Shown one piece after another: positions 31,161-45,178 of a stretch of 64,000 nucleotides of DNA (position 1 is its first letter; every line of letters starts with the position of its first letter). The stretch is from Rhynochetos jubatus (Eukaryota > Chordata > Aves > Eurypygiformes > Rhynochetidae), in NCBI GenBank assembly GCA_027574665.1, contig CM050653.1, forward strand, positions 45,411,118 through 45,475,117. The letters run 5' to 3'. Made by a program: the position numbers and the translations under genes. The notes under the pieces are model-generated. The model made no database searches. It was not told where the DNA came from and was given only the letters and a program-made list of their open reading frames with translations.

Positions 31161-34100
31161 CTCTTTTCCTGAATAAGAGAAAGGAAAGATTATCAATTTG
31201 ATTAAAGAGACCAAGTCTGGGAAGAAAAACTATTGAGTTGCTTTTCACAACAGTGATTATAGGAATTACTAAGCAGATGGAAAGCAGAATATATTTCTAC
31301 AATAAACTTACAGGTAGGGGAAACATGAATAATTGAAAGCAAATTACAAATATTGAAATGTTGAGGCCTCTAGACATTGCAATTAAAACATGTGCAAAGG
31401 TGGGGGAGAAGGATGGTAAATTAACTTAAAACCCAACCCAAACCAAAGAAGCCACATGAAAGTTGCTGTCACAAGCCTTCTTAAAGACTGCCAGACTTCT
31501 TAGGCACACTTTTGCCTTTTTCTTATAAGAAAGTCTTAGGACAAAGCCTGTTCTTCCCATTGGCTGAATAGAGCTGATTTCACTGGGAACATTTATACAG
31601 AAGAACAGGGGGAAAAAAAAAAAAATATCTGTTAAATTTTCTATTTAGAATGAGACATTCAAAAGAAAAGGTCACAGATGACATCTGACATTTGAGCTGG
31701 GTAAAGGAAAATCAGGCAAGAAAGTGGACTTTTGCAAGACACATTGGCACAAAGGAGAAACTGAAGTTGTGTGAACAGATGAGATAAAACAGATAAGAAA
31801 AGGTCTGCAAAAAATCGAAGAGGGTATAAGATCCTGAGCTCTGCAAAAGTAAAAAAAACAATCCTCAAGAACAGAGAGGCCATGAAACCAGGAGTGAAAG
31901 CTCAGGAAGGTGTCATTGTGAAAGTACAAGATTTTCCAGAAGAATCACATGGTACCAAAGACATGAGGAAGAATGAGTCTGGAGAAGACTCTCAGTGTAT
32001 GGGAATACTGAGAGTATATTACTGTAGACTATTGGTGGAATGTCAATAGGTCCAGGACAGACAGGAGAAAAGGAACATGAAGGAATTTTGTTAGGTAAGC
32101 TTTCTAAGGAAGTTAGACATTGAAGGGAAATGGTATGTGTCTATTAATGTTCCATGCAAATTATAAAGGCCTGTTCTGGGCAGAATAGAGAGTAGGTAGA
32201 AATACTTAAACAAAACATTAACACAATAGTCTTGCAGAAGAGTTTCACACTGAGCATGTTTATACCTAAGGCCTCCTTCCTACACACATTCTAACCACAA
32301 GAGGTATGACAGGCAGTAGAAACTCTGCACAGTGGCAATTATCTTATAGCAAGAGTTGGCTTTCAATTCCAAGTTTATAAGTTACCTGATTTTTGAAAGG
32401 ACATATACAGTAATCTTTGGAAAAATAAAATTAAATTTTAGCAACATTAACTGTGAAAATAATATCTGGCAATGTGTATCAATCACTTTGCAATGCATGT
32501 TAATCCCTTAACATTAAAAAAGATCTTTAATACCTTTAAACAAATTTTCAGTTAATAAGAGTGCACACTACATGCCTGATAACAGTTGTGGTCTAAAGTA
32601 AAGAATAACCAATTACTTCTAGAAGTTAAACATGCTGAAATTTCAGATACTGAATCAGATGCATAGATTGTACTGGGAATTCTTTTCTAGCAATGATGAG
32701 ATGATATTCACCATTGCAGGACCTAGTGAATCCCTGTGCTTAGAGCAAATTTGAATGTTACGCAAAGCAATAACATACCATGAAGTTTCTTTTTATATAA
32801 CCAAGTAGATTTACATGAAATTAAGATGCTGGAGTTGTTTAAAAATATTTTGAATAAAGGTTTAAATCCTATTTCTTATCTCATTATTTGGTACAAAATA
32901 GTGTATTTGGCAAGGTCCCACACAAAGTGCTACTTTCTATTGCCATGATGCAAAAAAGTATCACCATAGTATAAAATGATTGTCGTAGCTTTAAAATTAG
33001 TATAAAGGGAAGGATCAACTAAGTGTCAGGATTGTGCTCTAAAGAGTATACATCACACAAGATATCTAAATGTCAATATTTGTAAGTTTATAGCAGTTGA
33101 ATGGGTATTTGCTGGTGTAATGTAGCTCTGCACGTGTGTTCCTCCATGCAACAGCAAACGAGTTAAAATCTGCTTAGATTTACAATTTGACATGAACTCA
33201 CAGCAAAAGCTGAAGATCATTTTAATCCATCTTAAGCATACAGCTATATAACGTTTATCAGGTGAACAATAGTTGTCATTTTACAATTAACCAGCAATAT
33301 ACCTATTTCAAGTCATCACTGGCCTACTAAATGTGATTTCTCACTGAGTATATTCTGAAAATATATGTGTCGCATAAGGTAAATCATTAGCCTTTAGAGC
33401 CTAGATGTTCTGGTAATCTCTCTTCTACAAGACCCCAAATATAACCTTTTAATAAAATACTTGTCTAAAACTTTTGTAAGTGTAACGTTTCCGAAGGCTT
33501 AAGGAGAAACTAGATAAAATATGGTTTATATTTTAACTATGTTACTTTGAGGTGAAGTGAGTGGTTGAAATTGGATATAAGGAAAAGCTGCAAAATGTAC
33601 TTGTGTACTTCAAAGCCTTTCTTCATCCTTCCAACTCAGAATTCCTCAAATATGTTCGGGGCAAAAATTAAAGCATCCAAAAAAACCCCACAAACCATCC
33701 ATTATTCAGGTCTTGAAAAGTAAGACAAAGGTGAGATTATTTTCAAAATGTACACAAGAGGCAGACAGTGTTTTAATGATTTAAGAATATTCAGTAGCAC
33801 AGGGAAGCATAATATTTTCAGTTTCAAAGTACTAAAATGTTGTAAAAGAATGCTGAATTACACTTCTCTGTGACTAAAATATAACTATTTTATTGAAAAC
33901 CTAATATATATTAAAAAAAAAAGTTGAATACTAATTGTTCCCCTACTTCAGAAACTCATGAGGAGAAAAGGAGTCCTAAGGCCATAGGACTGTTGTTTCT
34001 GAGATATTCAGAGAGCAAATATCTACCACAGGGTGAAAAAATTAAATAAAGCCCAGAGTAGTACCAGATCAGAAAGTTCAATAACAATGAAATTTTAACA

Positions 34101-34906
34101 GAATTAATTTACCCTCCACAGAAAACTTTTCCTAGACTGTTCCTTTGACGCTGAAAAACTTGTGAATCTAAAGTCTTAGTTCAGTATACCTTCAATAGAC
34201 AACACAGGTCAGTGCTGACCACATAACCTCCATCCCTCCCCACACTGTGTTTACTTTGTGTTAACAACATATAGCAAAACATGACTGCACTACACAGTCA
34301 AAATTATTTTATGGCAGCTGTGAATCATAAGCACAACAGCATCTTTTTCCTAATTCATGAGAGAGTCCTTGCATTGTTTCCTTTCAGAAGTAAATACACT
34401 TGAGAACACATTACTTATACTACAGGATATTCTTAAAGACATAATAGATGTTATAGTGTCATATAATTTAATAGATGACAAGCACAGTCATGCATCTCTA
34501 TAGGCAAAATAATTTCTAAATATGTATGCTCTACTTAGAGAAAAACATGAAAAAATGCATTCATTCATTTCTCAGTGACGTTAAAATCATTCACCTAAGA
34601 AATGCTTGAAAAGGTTCAAAAATTTACCTCTGAAAATCCAGAAATTAAATAAATTCAATCATGATACATTGGAACAAATATAATTTTGAGGACAAAGTAC
34701 TCTGTCTCCTGGATTCCATGTTTAGGGAATGTGGAATGATATGTAAATTTAAAAAAAAAAAATTACAAATAAGAATTTTAAGAAATTGTTTCTCCTTCCA
34801 TGTCATGTATTCGTTTATTCTTTGGAAAATTAGGACTTCTCTTTATTGAAAAGTGTACGCGAGAGCGAGGGAGTTCACATAGGCGCAAGTCTCAAAAAAC
34901 TTATCA

Positions 34907-35179
<273 letters not shown>

Positions 35180-35598
35180 TTATTTAGGAGGTCAATAGTC
35201 AGAGAATCACAGATGTTCAGCTCACGTAAATCTCTGCATCATTGGTTGAAGCTCAGTAATACTTCTTTCTCTAGGAGCAAGGCATTAATTTAAATGCAAA
35301 ATTTATTTACGGGGATCATTAATAGAATTTAATGAAGCTGCTTACTCCTCTGAAGCCATGCTTTCCTTTGAACTCTCAACTGATGTTTCTTATTTTACTG
35401 CAATAACTTTCACTTTGTTAACTTGACATCTGAAGCCTCCATGTTTACTACAGAATCATTCTACCTTAATCATCTGACTTGGTAGTCATTAAAATCTCTT
35501 GACAGAAGACCTGATAGAGCATCATTCCACTAATTCAAAGATATTTAAACTAATCAGATGTAAGACTTAGAATAGGAATAGAATTAATTCCTTGTATC

Positions 35599-35639
35599 TT
35601 ACAGATGATGATATTTATAATACCACACATCATCTGTAA
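35599..35639. repeat. 12-bp perfect inverted repeat with 17-nt loop
   Basis: Arms TTACAGATGATG (35599-35610) and CATCATCTGTAA (35628-35639) are exact reverse complements around an AT-rich spacer. It could form a hairpin in DNA or in the KCNH8 pre-mRNA. There is no other sign of a MITE, such as target duplications. Confidence 0.8.
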
Positions 35640-36549
35640 AATTAAGATCCTCTATTTCACTTACTGTTTATAATATTCACCTTGTTAAAGTTAGACAACG
35701 CTGAGTTTGGCAATATTTTTAGTTCATGTCAACCTTCCTCTGCCCACACCTGCTACATAATTATGCTACTTAAAATAAATTGTTATTGTCACTGATTGTG
35801 ACACGTGTCGTGTTTGAAAGGTATGTTGTTCAATTCCAATGACATCATTCATAAGTTTGCTGTTAATACAGATCACTTGGAACAGAAGAAAATGAATGCC
35901 TAGGTGCTGGTAATGCCCTGAAAGTATAACAAAGATCTCAGCAAACACCCAAGATCCCAATCCCATCCCTTCTTCAATAACTCAGCCTGGCACTAGACTT
36001 TTGTGTTTTTCAGTTTTTGGGTATCACCATTAACTACCTCCACCTACCATCAGCCTAATATTATAAATAAGATGTATAAGTACTGCTAACAGCATTACTT
36101 TTTTTAGTTTTAAGTTTCTTTTCTGGACATATCTTTACACTTGATAATCATGTCCCTTCCCAGCATACTATTTTTGGGATCATTTACAAGCACAAGTCTA
36201 CTTTTGTTCATGAAAGGAAACAGGAATAGTTCCCTGGACCACTACTGTCACAACTGACTACTGTCACATTATCAACTGAGCTTTGGAGGGGTCCTTAGGA
36301 TGAGCAAGCAGATAGTCACTTCACACTCTGTTCTCTGTCTTCTGGACTCAGCAGTCATGAAAATGAACTGGATGCATCAAGACCACAATTCAGCTTTCTA
36401 ATTTAAATTTTCAACTGGATGTTCCCTGCTTGCTTGTTGAAGGGAAGCATGGGAGGTGAAACAGCAGCTTTCCTTTTGAAGGGCCACCACTGTTGAAAGT
36501 TGAAAAGTATGCTTCTAAGGAAATTCATCTGGTCCTTTCCATCCTGATC

Positions 36550-36902
36550 AAACTCTCTAAGAGGCTCAGGGGAGATCTTCTGGCCCTCTACAAGTACCTG
36601 AAAGGAGGTTGGTCTCTTCTCCCAAGTGACAAGCAATAGGACAAGAGGAAACTGCCTGAAGTTGCGCCAGAGAGGTTTACATTGGATATTAGGGAAAATT
36701 TTGTCGCAGATAAACCTGTCAGGCATTGGAATGGGCTGTCCAGGGAGGTGGCTGAGTCACCATCCCTGGAGATATTTAAAAGGACGTGGATGAGGTGCTC
36801 AGGGTTTAGTGGTGGATTTGGCAGTGTTAGGTTAATGGTTGGACTTCATGTTCTTAAAGGTCTTTTCCAAGGTAAAAGATTCCATGATTATATGATTCTA
36901 AT
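36550..36902 (+). mobile_element. CR1 LINE 3' fragment
   Basis: About 350 bp matching the CR1 3' end: CTAAGAGGCTCAGGGGAGAT (36557), CTACAAGTACCTGAAAGGAG (36588), AAGTTGCGCCAGAGAGGTTT (36659), GGCATTGGAATGGGCTGTCC (36722), CACCATCCCTGGAGATATTT (36758) and a terminal CTTAAAGGTCTTTTCCAAGG (36853) running into ATTCCATGATTATATGATTC, the characteristic CR1 3' repeat. It is less decayed than the fragment in intron 3. No intact reading frame remains. It is antisense to KCNH8. Confidence 0.93.
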
Positions 36903-38547
36903 ATGAAGCACTCCTCAGGACTAGAGGAGATAATCCAGTCTAGGTCAGGACTAAGTCAATATGTGCTTGTACCCTGTCAAGAACAGAAGTGTGCTATCTT
37001 TCATTCTTGATGAGCATTCTTGGAAAAATATACTGATCCAATGCAATCCATTGCATAGGTTTTACTGAAAGCCAGCATCATATAAATCTATAAGCTAAAA
37101 GAACTTTCTACTCATCAAAAAAAAGTAATGCTGTTTTTTGTTACAGTTCTTGTGAGTGCAATTATCTATGAGACAAATTCCTGCTTCAGATGGTGCATAC
37201 AAAGGTCTTCTGTATTGTCAAGAGTTTTCTATCAAAGAAATTTCTTTTGGAGGTTTATTTATATACAGACTCTCTTTATTGCTCCAAGCCACCACTCTCT
37301 GAGAAAGAGTCTCATCTTTCTCTTACATTATGAACTGAAAGTTCAAAATATATTTTAATATCCTCAAGGCTTATATAAGCACATCACAGAAAGAGGAGAC
37401 CAAATGAAGCATAATCTTATCACAAAGCAATTTGGCTATAGTCTACCTTTTATATATACATAAAAAAGAGAATGCTTTATGATCACTCTCTCAACCAGTC
37501 TTTCTACCTTTCCTCACTCTGACAGCTAGAAGTCAGTCCTCAGACTGAAATCAAAACAAAGGTCAACAGGCCAAGAAATTTAAAAAGGAGATTTTATACA
37601 AAACTCTGCCATCAGAAGAAAATAGGCTTTAGAGGCAAGCATTCCTTTCACCAGAAAATAAGGCCTGCTTAAACTAAGGAACAGATTCAGATCATTAGCC
37701 CTATTGATGAACTATGTGTACTCAATGTACAACAATATTCACTCAGTCTTTAGTCATACCCACCCTAGACAATGCTCAATGAAATACTCAGAATGGAAAT
37801 CTTTGCTGGATATTTGGGTATTGAAGAGGAATCACAATATAGAAATGGAATGGGCTTATTGACCACCAGCTTACTTCTTTAATAAAATAATTAAATTCTT
37901 CATCCATCTCCTCAAAATTTTAGTTGAACTTTTCTGCAGTAGTTATATTCTTAGTCACATGTATTCCTATGAGTTACTACAACCAGTGATACTGATGCGA
38001 AGCTATGTTCTCCTTTCACTCTAGACAGCCTGTGAGTAGATGTGCCCAGACAGACAACTTATGTCTTCCTTTTTTTGCCTTGTGTCAACCATCAGAGATT
38101 ATGTCCACTTCCACACTTTCACTTCCTCAGGACATCGCTTGTCACACCACTCTCCAGACACAGCAAGCTTGTATTGCCCCCTCCATTGCTCAGGGGCAGG
38201 AAATAATAAGCGAACAAATCCCTGTCCTTCATCTCTACCTCTCTGTGGTAAGAGGAAGAGGGATTAAGATACAGACTTCTTTCATTAAGCTCTGCAACTG
38301 CACATAACATATAAGACTAACCAAATAAAATGTTTCATAGTCTGAGAAAGCAAGTAGTTGAAAAAGAAAATAGAAAGTGTAAAGGCATATTAGATATACA
38401 AGTCTTGTGACACAAACCAATCACTCTTTAAGTAATAATTGTCATTATATATATATGGGTAAGAGAGCAGAATTAGGCAGCACAAGATATCATAATCTGG
38501 AACATTTATTTACATTTCAGTACTTGATTTAATAAACTAAATGTTCT

Positions 38548-38575
38548 TTTCATTTGCATTCAGATGCAAATGAAA
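38548..38575. promoter_or_regulatory. Perfect 12-bp inverted repeat carrying two octamer (POU) motifs
   Basis: Arms TTTCATTTGCAT (38548-38559) and ATGCAAATGAAA (38564-38575) are exact reverse complements separated by TCAG. Each arm contains an octamer motif (ATTTGCAT and ATGCAAAT), the core site for POU-family factors. This is a candidate cis-regulatory site in intron 2. The palindrome and motifs are seen directly; binding and function are inferred. Confidence 0.4.
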
Positions 38576-41042
38576 CCTTCAAAAAAATTTTAAAACACAT
38601 CACCCTATTTTCCAGGGCTTTGAAACATGAAAGACAAAGCTAAAAATATTTTCATATAGATAACAGTAATATCTTGTAAATAAGGTTGATGCTCAATCTT
38701 CAGTATTATAATACAGTCTCATTTACAGAGTTACTAATTGTTAGCAAAGTAAACTTGCTGCTGAATATTTAATATTGCGAGAAAAATTTTAGCCTGGTCA
38801 TTTCCACTTTTCTACTGCAGAAAGTGTGGACCCCAAGACTGACAGATCAGGTTGCCAAAGATTTTGCCTGGGGAAACCAAACTGCCTCTTTCATTATCTT
38901 ATCCAAAGATTCCTGGTGTCACTGATAACATTTGAGTTTGAATGATCTGTGGTTTTGACAAGGTGTCAACATTTTGTTGAGGAGAGCAAACTGCAAAGAA
39001 GAAAACAATGCTTAAAAAAAATGCAACTGAACTAACCAGAAAGGGAATGGAGCTGGAAGAAAAAGTAGCTGTAACAGAATATTTTTCTCTCTTGTCAATA
39101 TCACATCTTTGACAGTGATGAATTAACACAGCTAATGCAAAGTTTTGCTACTTTAAGCAAATAAACACCTCATTCTTTCTCATCTCTGCAGAAATCACAT
39201 GTATGTATTAACAAAATCTATATTTGTTTTCCTTGAATTCTGCTACTGTAGATCACAGCCTGCATACTACATCCTAGAGACAGCCTTTGTCCTAATGATA
39301 TTGCAAGAAAACTGACAAGAACACATGTGGGCTACAAGGTAACTTACATGGTCACTGGCAGTTGTGCTAACACTTTCATAGCAGTCGTAAAGGCTCAAGA
39401 ACTTGTTCACACCAGTTCTGTATCACCAACGGGTCATGCATGTATCCAGCAAATATCTATCCCTACAAGTTTTAACAGCCAATGTAAATCCATTCCAAAA
39501 TGCCTTAAAGCAGAATACAGTGATATCCCAAGAACTTGGAAGGGGAAAGGGGATAGGCATTTCAGAATAAGTAAGTAGATAAGTATTAATCCTGTGAAGC
39601 TGATTTAGAAACTTCCATAAAAGATATCCCTGTATCTATCTGTATAGGCCACAGAGTACCACATAAAATTATTCAGATCTATCACATCTCATCAGAGAAT
39701 GTGCAAATCTCCCCTCCATGTGTTTCCACCCTCTTTTCTGTGGTTCTCCTCCCTCTACTGCCAGGTAACTCAGTGACTTGTATGTCATGTTGCTCACCAT
39801 GTCTAACTTTTTCTGCCATCACTGCCATGGCGGAGAGAGGGAAAGTGAAAGAATGTTCTAAGAGGAGACTTTTGAGCACAGGAACCTCCTATCCTTGCCT
39901 CTCCTGCAAACTGCCAGTGTTAAGCAGAGAGAGGCTTAACTCACCACCTCAAAGTCTCCATTTATTACTGTGTGAATACAGGCTGCCTCTGTTACAGCAG
40001 CTCCTAACTTTGAGTGTGTGACTTTTCCAGCCTTAGTGTACATTTTATGTAGGCAACAGCTAGTACAGTCTGCAGTGCATATTTTATGCAAATTAATTTA
40101 CGAGCTCCAGAACATCTACATTTCAGCTTTGTTTACTCAGCTTTCCTGTCTCTCCTTTTGTAATTCCATGATCTTTCCTACTTAATGAAACTCTGTTTCA
40201 AAATCCTTTAGCTACATGAGTTTTCATTGAGCAAAAGCAGAGAACCTAAGCAATGCCTGTTAAAGCCATGTAACATTCATTATCCTTACTACTTTTTGTC
40301 TGCTCTAATTTCCTTCCCTATCTCCATCCAGATTAGAAAAGAAAACTGCATTTAAGGAGATAAATACTTCCCTGATGTAATACATTTACCAGGTTTCATT
40401 TATAACAATTAGCAAAATACAAAGGATTATCTAAAAAACTCAGTTAATTTAATGAAATGCATTTTGTTTAAATGCAAAAAGCTTCAGGGCAGATTCACAA
40501 ATATTATCAGTCTGCAACTTACTTTTCCGTCACCTCCGATGACAATTATTCTGTTACAGTAGTGATAGTACAAGGCATTCAGCGCTTGTCAGCTAACTTC
40601 TGGGAAAGCACTAATTGCAGCAGCCTATTTATATAAATAAATATCCAATATCTATAGTTAAAGTGGAAAAAACCCCAACAAATCTACTGTTTTTTCAATA
40701 CCTTTGTATGGTCTGTTTCAGAAATAGTGAGGTGCAATCCTTCCTGGGCAGTCAAGTCTAGTCTTATGTTCTTTAGTTGAATTCTGCTTTTTTCCATTGT
40801 TTCAGTTGAGCAATCCCAAAATGAGCAATTTTGCTTTCTCTTGATTACTGTATTTTTTAAATCTATTGTTAGAATGGCATTTATTAACTATGGTCCTTAT
40901 TCCTTTTGGATTTTCAGTGCTCTTAATCAAACATGTAGATGTAAATCACAGCAGTAAATATAATTTGTCAGTCTACTGAGTAATGTACTTTTGTGCCTTG
41001 GAAAAAAAAAAGTAAGAAATTTTCTTAAACCAGGTTGATCTA

Positions 41043-41138
41043 TCATATGTACGGGTACATCTGTACATATGTATGTATGTGTGCATATATATTTACATTC
41101 ATACACACATATATATAAAATCAAGTATGTATACACAT
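41043..41138. repeat. TA/TG-rich microsatellite
   Basis: Imperfect GTATGTAT, TGTGCATATATA and ATACACACATATATA units in about 95 bp. The Tyr/Ile/His-rich short open frames across this tract on both strands are translations of the repeat. Confidence 0.8.
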
Positions 41139-43036
41139 TTTTTTCATTTCCCTCAGTTTCTCCCTATAAGCTACCTGATCTTTTTGAAATTGTGTCTGAT
41201 ATTTTGCCGCCAGGAAGAGGTGCAGTCCATATTAATCTGAACACAGCCATGTTTTCAAACGATGTTATTGTACCTTTAAGCTCATAATTTTATTTTCTTA
41301 AAAAGAAGCTTCAAAGATGACAAAATTTCCTGTAAACAAAAGCACACCAATACCAAAACAGACCACTACACTTAGAAAGAAAATTAACCATGTTTTCATT
41401 TTCAAATAACGAGTCATAATAGTATATCATTGTGCAAGATATTTTCATGACCCTGATTCTGGTGTCTCTGGCAGTGACAGCCCCTAGAAACAGAAGGTCT
41501 GAAGTCTGCAGAATGGGAGGTCTCCCAACACTGGAAAAGGTGCTGGTCACAGCCTCACATTTATTCATGAAGCTTTCAACAGCATTACATGGAGAAAGAG
41601 GGGACCCCGCTGGTTAGTTATCTACTTACATTGCAAAACTCCTTTTTGATATCTGACCGTTTATTTTCCATTGCTTGTTCCACAAGGTTAGGTAGAGAAG
41701 TTTTTTGCTTAACAAGAATATCAGTGGCTTTATAGTTCCTGTCATTTTAGATTTATCTAATACTGATCAGCAGTTTTCAGCAAGTTTGAAGATTTTCTTC
41801 TGAGCCCTTGATTTAAGAACTTTAACTTGCACTTGACATATTACCCACTGGCACCTTTCTGGAAGGAAGGGACCAAAGCTGGGACCAGAGAAGGGGTCAA
41901 CTCGTGGGTCTAGTCTGATACCTCCCATCCTGTCAAGTTTATATTTGTACTTACAGAAGGGTTTTGAAACACACACTGAGGAATTACATAACACTGTAGA
42001 GAGGATTAATCTTCCCATTTCACCACTTGAATCCATGTGAGCACATGCTGTAAACAGATTCTGAGCCTGCCCACTGAAAAGGTTTATAGTAACCCTGCTA
42101 GTTGTTAACCTTTTAATTACTTAAGTGCTCTATAACATCAGACTGCTTTTGCAATTCCCTAGACAAATCAGTAAGAGGGTTCAATAAACAGTGCTAACAT
42201 GAGCCTCCTGCCACTCTTCCAAAAAAAACTATGGAGCTGATGCAAAAACGCATTGCAATTGTCAGCATAGCAGGTGGCAATTATTCTGCACCATGATCCA
42301 GTACTTGGATTTGGGGATCATGAACAAAATAAGGAATTGTGAGCAGAAGGGAGGCAGGTAGTCATCAGAAGAAATGGTACTTTGATCTTTCTTTAACCAA
42401 AGAACAGCTTAACTCATGGTGAAGTGTGGGGATACAGGTCAGCTTTTTGTCTAAATCTTGATTTAAAACTCACAAAAGGCAGCCTTTAAAATTATCAGCA
42501 GGTGCAGTGCGGGCACAGAATTGTGAGAAAATTAAAAGAGTGACTGGTCTGATATCACACAATCACCCCACTGCTAAACAAATACCTACATGTCTTCCTA
42601 AAAAAAGGATGCATAAAAAGTTACATAACTAAATATATCTTCAAAAAATTTCAAAGCGCATACAGCATTGCTCAGCCATTCATACGAAGTGCAGCTGGGA
42701 GTCCAGGGTGCCTGCGTGGAAAGACTAATCTGTAAGCATCTATAAGCAATGAAGGGTCCATCACTGTAACAGTGCAGTAAGCAGCAGGAAACTCTCATAC
42801 AGGTTTGTTTACTTAACAACATGCTTCCAGAAGAACAAATCTTTTCTCAGTGAATTATGCTTTTAATAAATCGTGTTGCTATTGAAAGAAGCTATTAGCC
42901 AATATCACCATGAGTGCCATCAGAACCAAGTATCAGCACTGCCAGTTAGTAAGTAGCAGTCTTGAAGTCTCATTAAATTACAGCAAAAGACCTCTGATGT
43001 TTTAGATCACGTTACACACAGTGGATTTTATTGCCT

Positions 43037-43059
43037 CCCCCCCCCCCCCCCCCCCCCCC
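43037..43059. repeat. C23 homopolymer
   Basis: An uninterrupted run of 23 C on the plus strand, which is G23 in the KCNH8 transcript. Runs of this length can form G-quadruplexes or i-motifs and are prone to length error in assemblies. The plus-strand open frame that starts at 43031 with Met-Pro-Pro reads the run as polyproline and is not supported as a gene. Confidence 0.95.
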
Positions 43060-45160
43060 AACTGAAGTTCATCCCCTTGTTTTATCTCCTCACAGGCTTT
43101 TGCTGACTGCTTCAGCTCTGCAGAGCTTAAGCCAGGGCTCTTCAGAGGAGCAGCAGTCTGCCCCATCTTTCTTTGCTGCTTCAGAATCTGGGACTGTCTC
43201 TAAAGCACCTACACACTTCAAGGCTTCACATTACCTTTCATCAGAGACCATGGGTCAATCAAATGAAGTGTCTGGAGAGGAAAGGGGCCAAAAAATTCCC
43301 TCTTATGTGAAAGAGAGGAAAATGACAACATGCTTTCTGTCTACATCCACAACTATACTGCTTTCTAAGAGAAAGACTTCCCCAAGAACAACAAAACTTC
43401 CTAATACCTACTGAGCTATATGGAAGGGGAGAAAAAAAAAAGAAAAAAGATGCTTTTATAAAGACATAAATTATTGTTTATGGTTCATGTCACTGTAATT
43501 ACATATTACCATCAGATTCATTTTTCAGTCTTGCTTGCTCTTTTTATTCCCCTCCTGCTGTATTTTGTACTACATTTTAGATAATGTGAGCAAACCAAAC
43601 ACAAAAACTTTTTATCTTTCTTATTTTTAGGCCACATTTTTAAGGCAGACCTGCAGTGGAGCAGCAGTGAGGTCATGTTGCTATAAACTATCCTGCCAAG
43701 AAACTTGTATAGTTACTAATGTAGAGGAAGTCCCTTAACATCACTAGAAAACTGATGTCTCTGAATGGAAGTACTTTTTTTCAATTAGAAAATTCTAATA
43801 AATGTCTCTTCACTAACTGTTGGGCTTAACATTTTGCAAAGACATGGTGGATTTCAGAAGATTGTTGAATTAGGGAGTCAGTTCATAATATAAAGCTGCT
43901 ATACAACTCCCACATTTCCAAATATTACAGTATATCTTTGGACAAGCCACTGACCCTTAAAATTAAAAAGATTTCAAAAATAACTATATCATGTCTTCCT
44001 GACCTTACAAGTTACTTACCTAATATTTAGGGGCCAAGAATTACAAGGCACATGCCTAAGCCATACCGCAGAAAGTTTTTAAATCAGTTTACACATAGAA
44101 GATGACAAAGTGTCCCTTGAGCCCTCATGGTCTCCCACAGATGAAGCAAACTCTGCTTGCAGCCAAATCCTAAACCAACTTGTAATGGTGGTCCCAGCAA
44201 CATCCACTCGCTCCAGTCCTCTTACAGCAGGGATTTGCATTTGCCCACAAAAGCCTGCACAAACAGCCCTGTTGCTGGGGTGCACAGATACTACAAACAC
44301 CATAGCAAAGCCGCTCAGATGTCCCTAAGTCAGAAGCAGCCATCGCTGATTACACAGCGTTTCACACAAGTTACACAGAAAGAGGCTAATTTCCTTTAGG
44401 AAGATTGTAGGACTACTGCAGGGCTTAAAGAGGGTATGTGTAAGAACAGACCTCTACTTAAATACTAAAAACTGTTTTCTGAGGCACAGGAAATGAGGCT
44501 GATGGGATCATGAGGGAACCAAGCTATGGCATTCTCAGCAGCTGAAAATGGAGAACTTAGACTGGACTGAGTCAATGATTATAGGGCTTATTGTAGCATC
44601 ATCTTCGGCTGTAACAGAAAAGGAAAAAATCCACACTGCTGCTTATTTGTACTTCTGTTCAGGGGATTCTGAAGACCTCATTTAACTACATGTACTTGTT
44701 ATTGATAACTTTCTGCAGTGGTCTGTCAGGGGGACAAAGAAGCGTTTGTCTAAATGTAGTTCCTCTGTATAGTGCCCATATGCTTTTAGATTACTCTAAA
44801 AAAAGTGAGCCATGGAGTGTGGGGGTTTTTTCCCCACAACTTATTTGAATTCAAAAAGGTTACTTTCCATTTCCATTATCATAAATGACAACTTAATTTG
44901 TAGCAGATGTTTTAAAGAAACTGTTGAAATAGTAAGAAAAAAAAAAATCAGCTCCTAAGCTGTATAATGTTAACACATTTTGAAGAAGGCAACAATCATA
45001 CAGCTCCTTGTCTTTTATTAGTTTTCTGTTTGTCCTTAAAAAAAAAAAAGAGTAGCTGTGAGGAATAAAAAGCTAGAAACTGACAGGAATCAAAATAAAT
45101 ACTGAAAATGTGATGAAAGCGTATTTTGCATGGGATTTTCAAAAGACATCTCACTCTGAA

Positions 45161-45178
45161 GCTGCTGTTGCTGCTGCC
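45161..45178. repeat. Short GCT trinucleotide tract
   Basis: Six near-perfect GCT/GTT units. A minor simple repeat. Confidence 0.65.

Noticed and set aside
41069..41287. A Tyr/His-rich plus-strand frame as a small peptide gene
   Set aside because: Its first half is the TA/TG microsatellite read in frame.
43031..43414. A 127-codon plus-strand frame starting with polyproline
   Set aside because: The N-terminus is the C23 homopolymer read as Pro. The rest matches no family I know and has no splice or promoter context.
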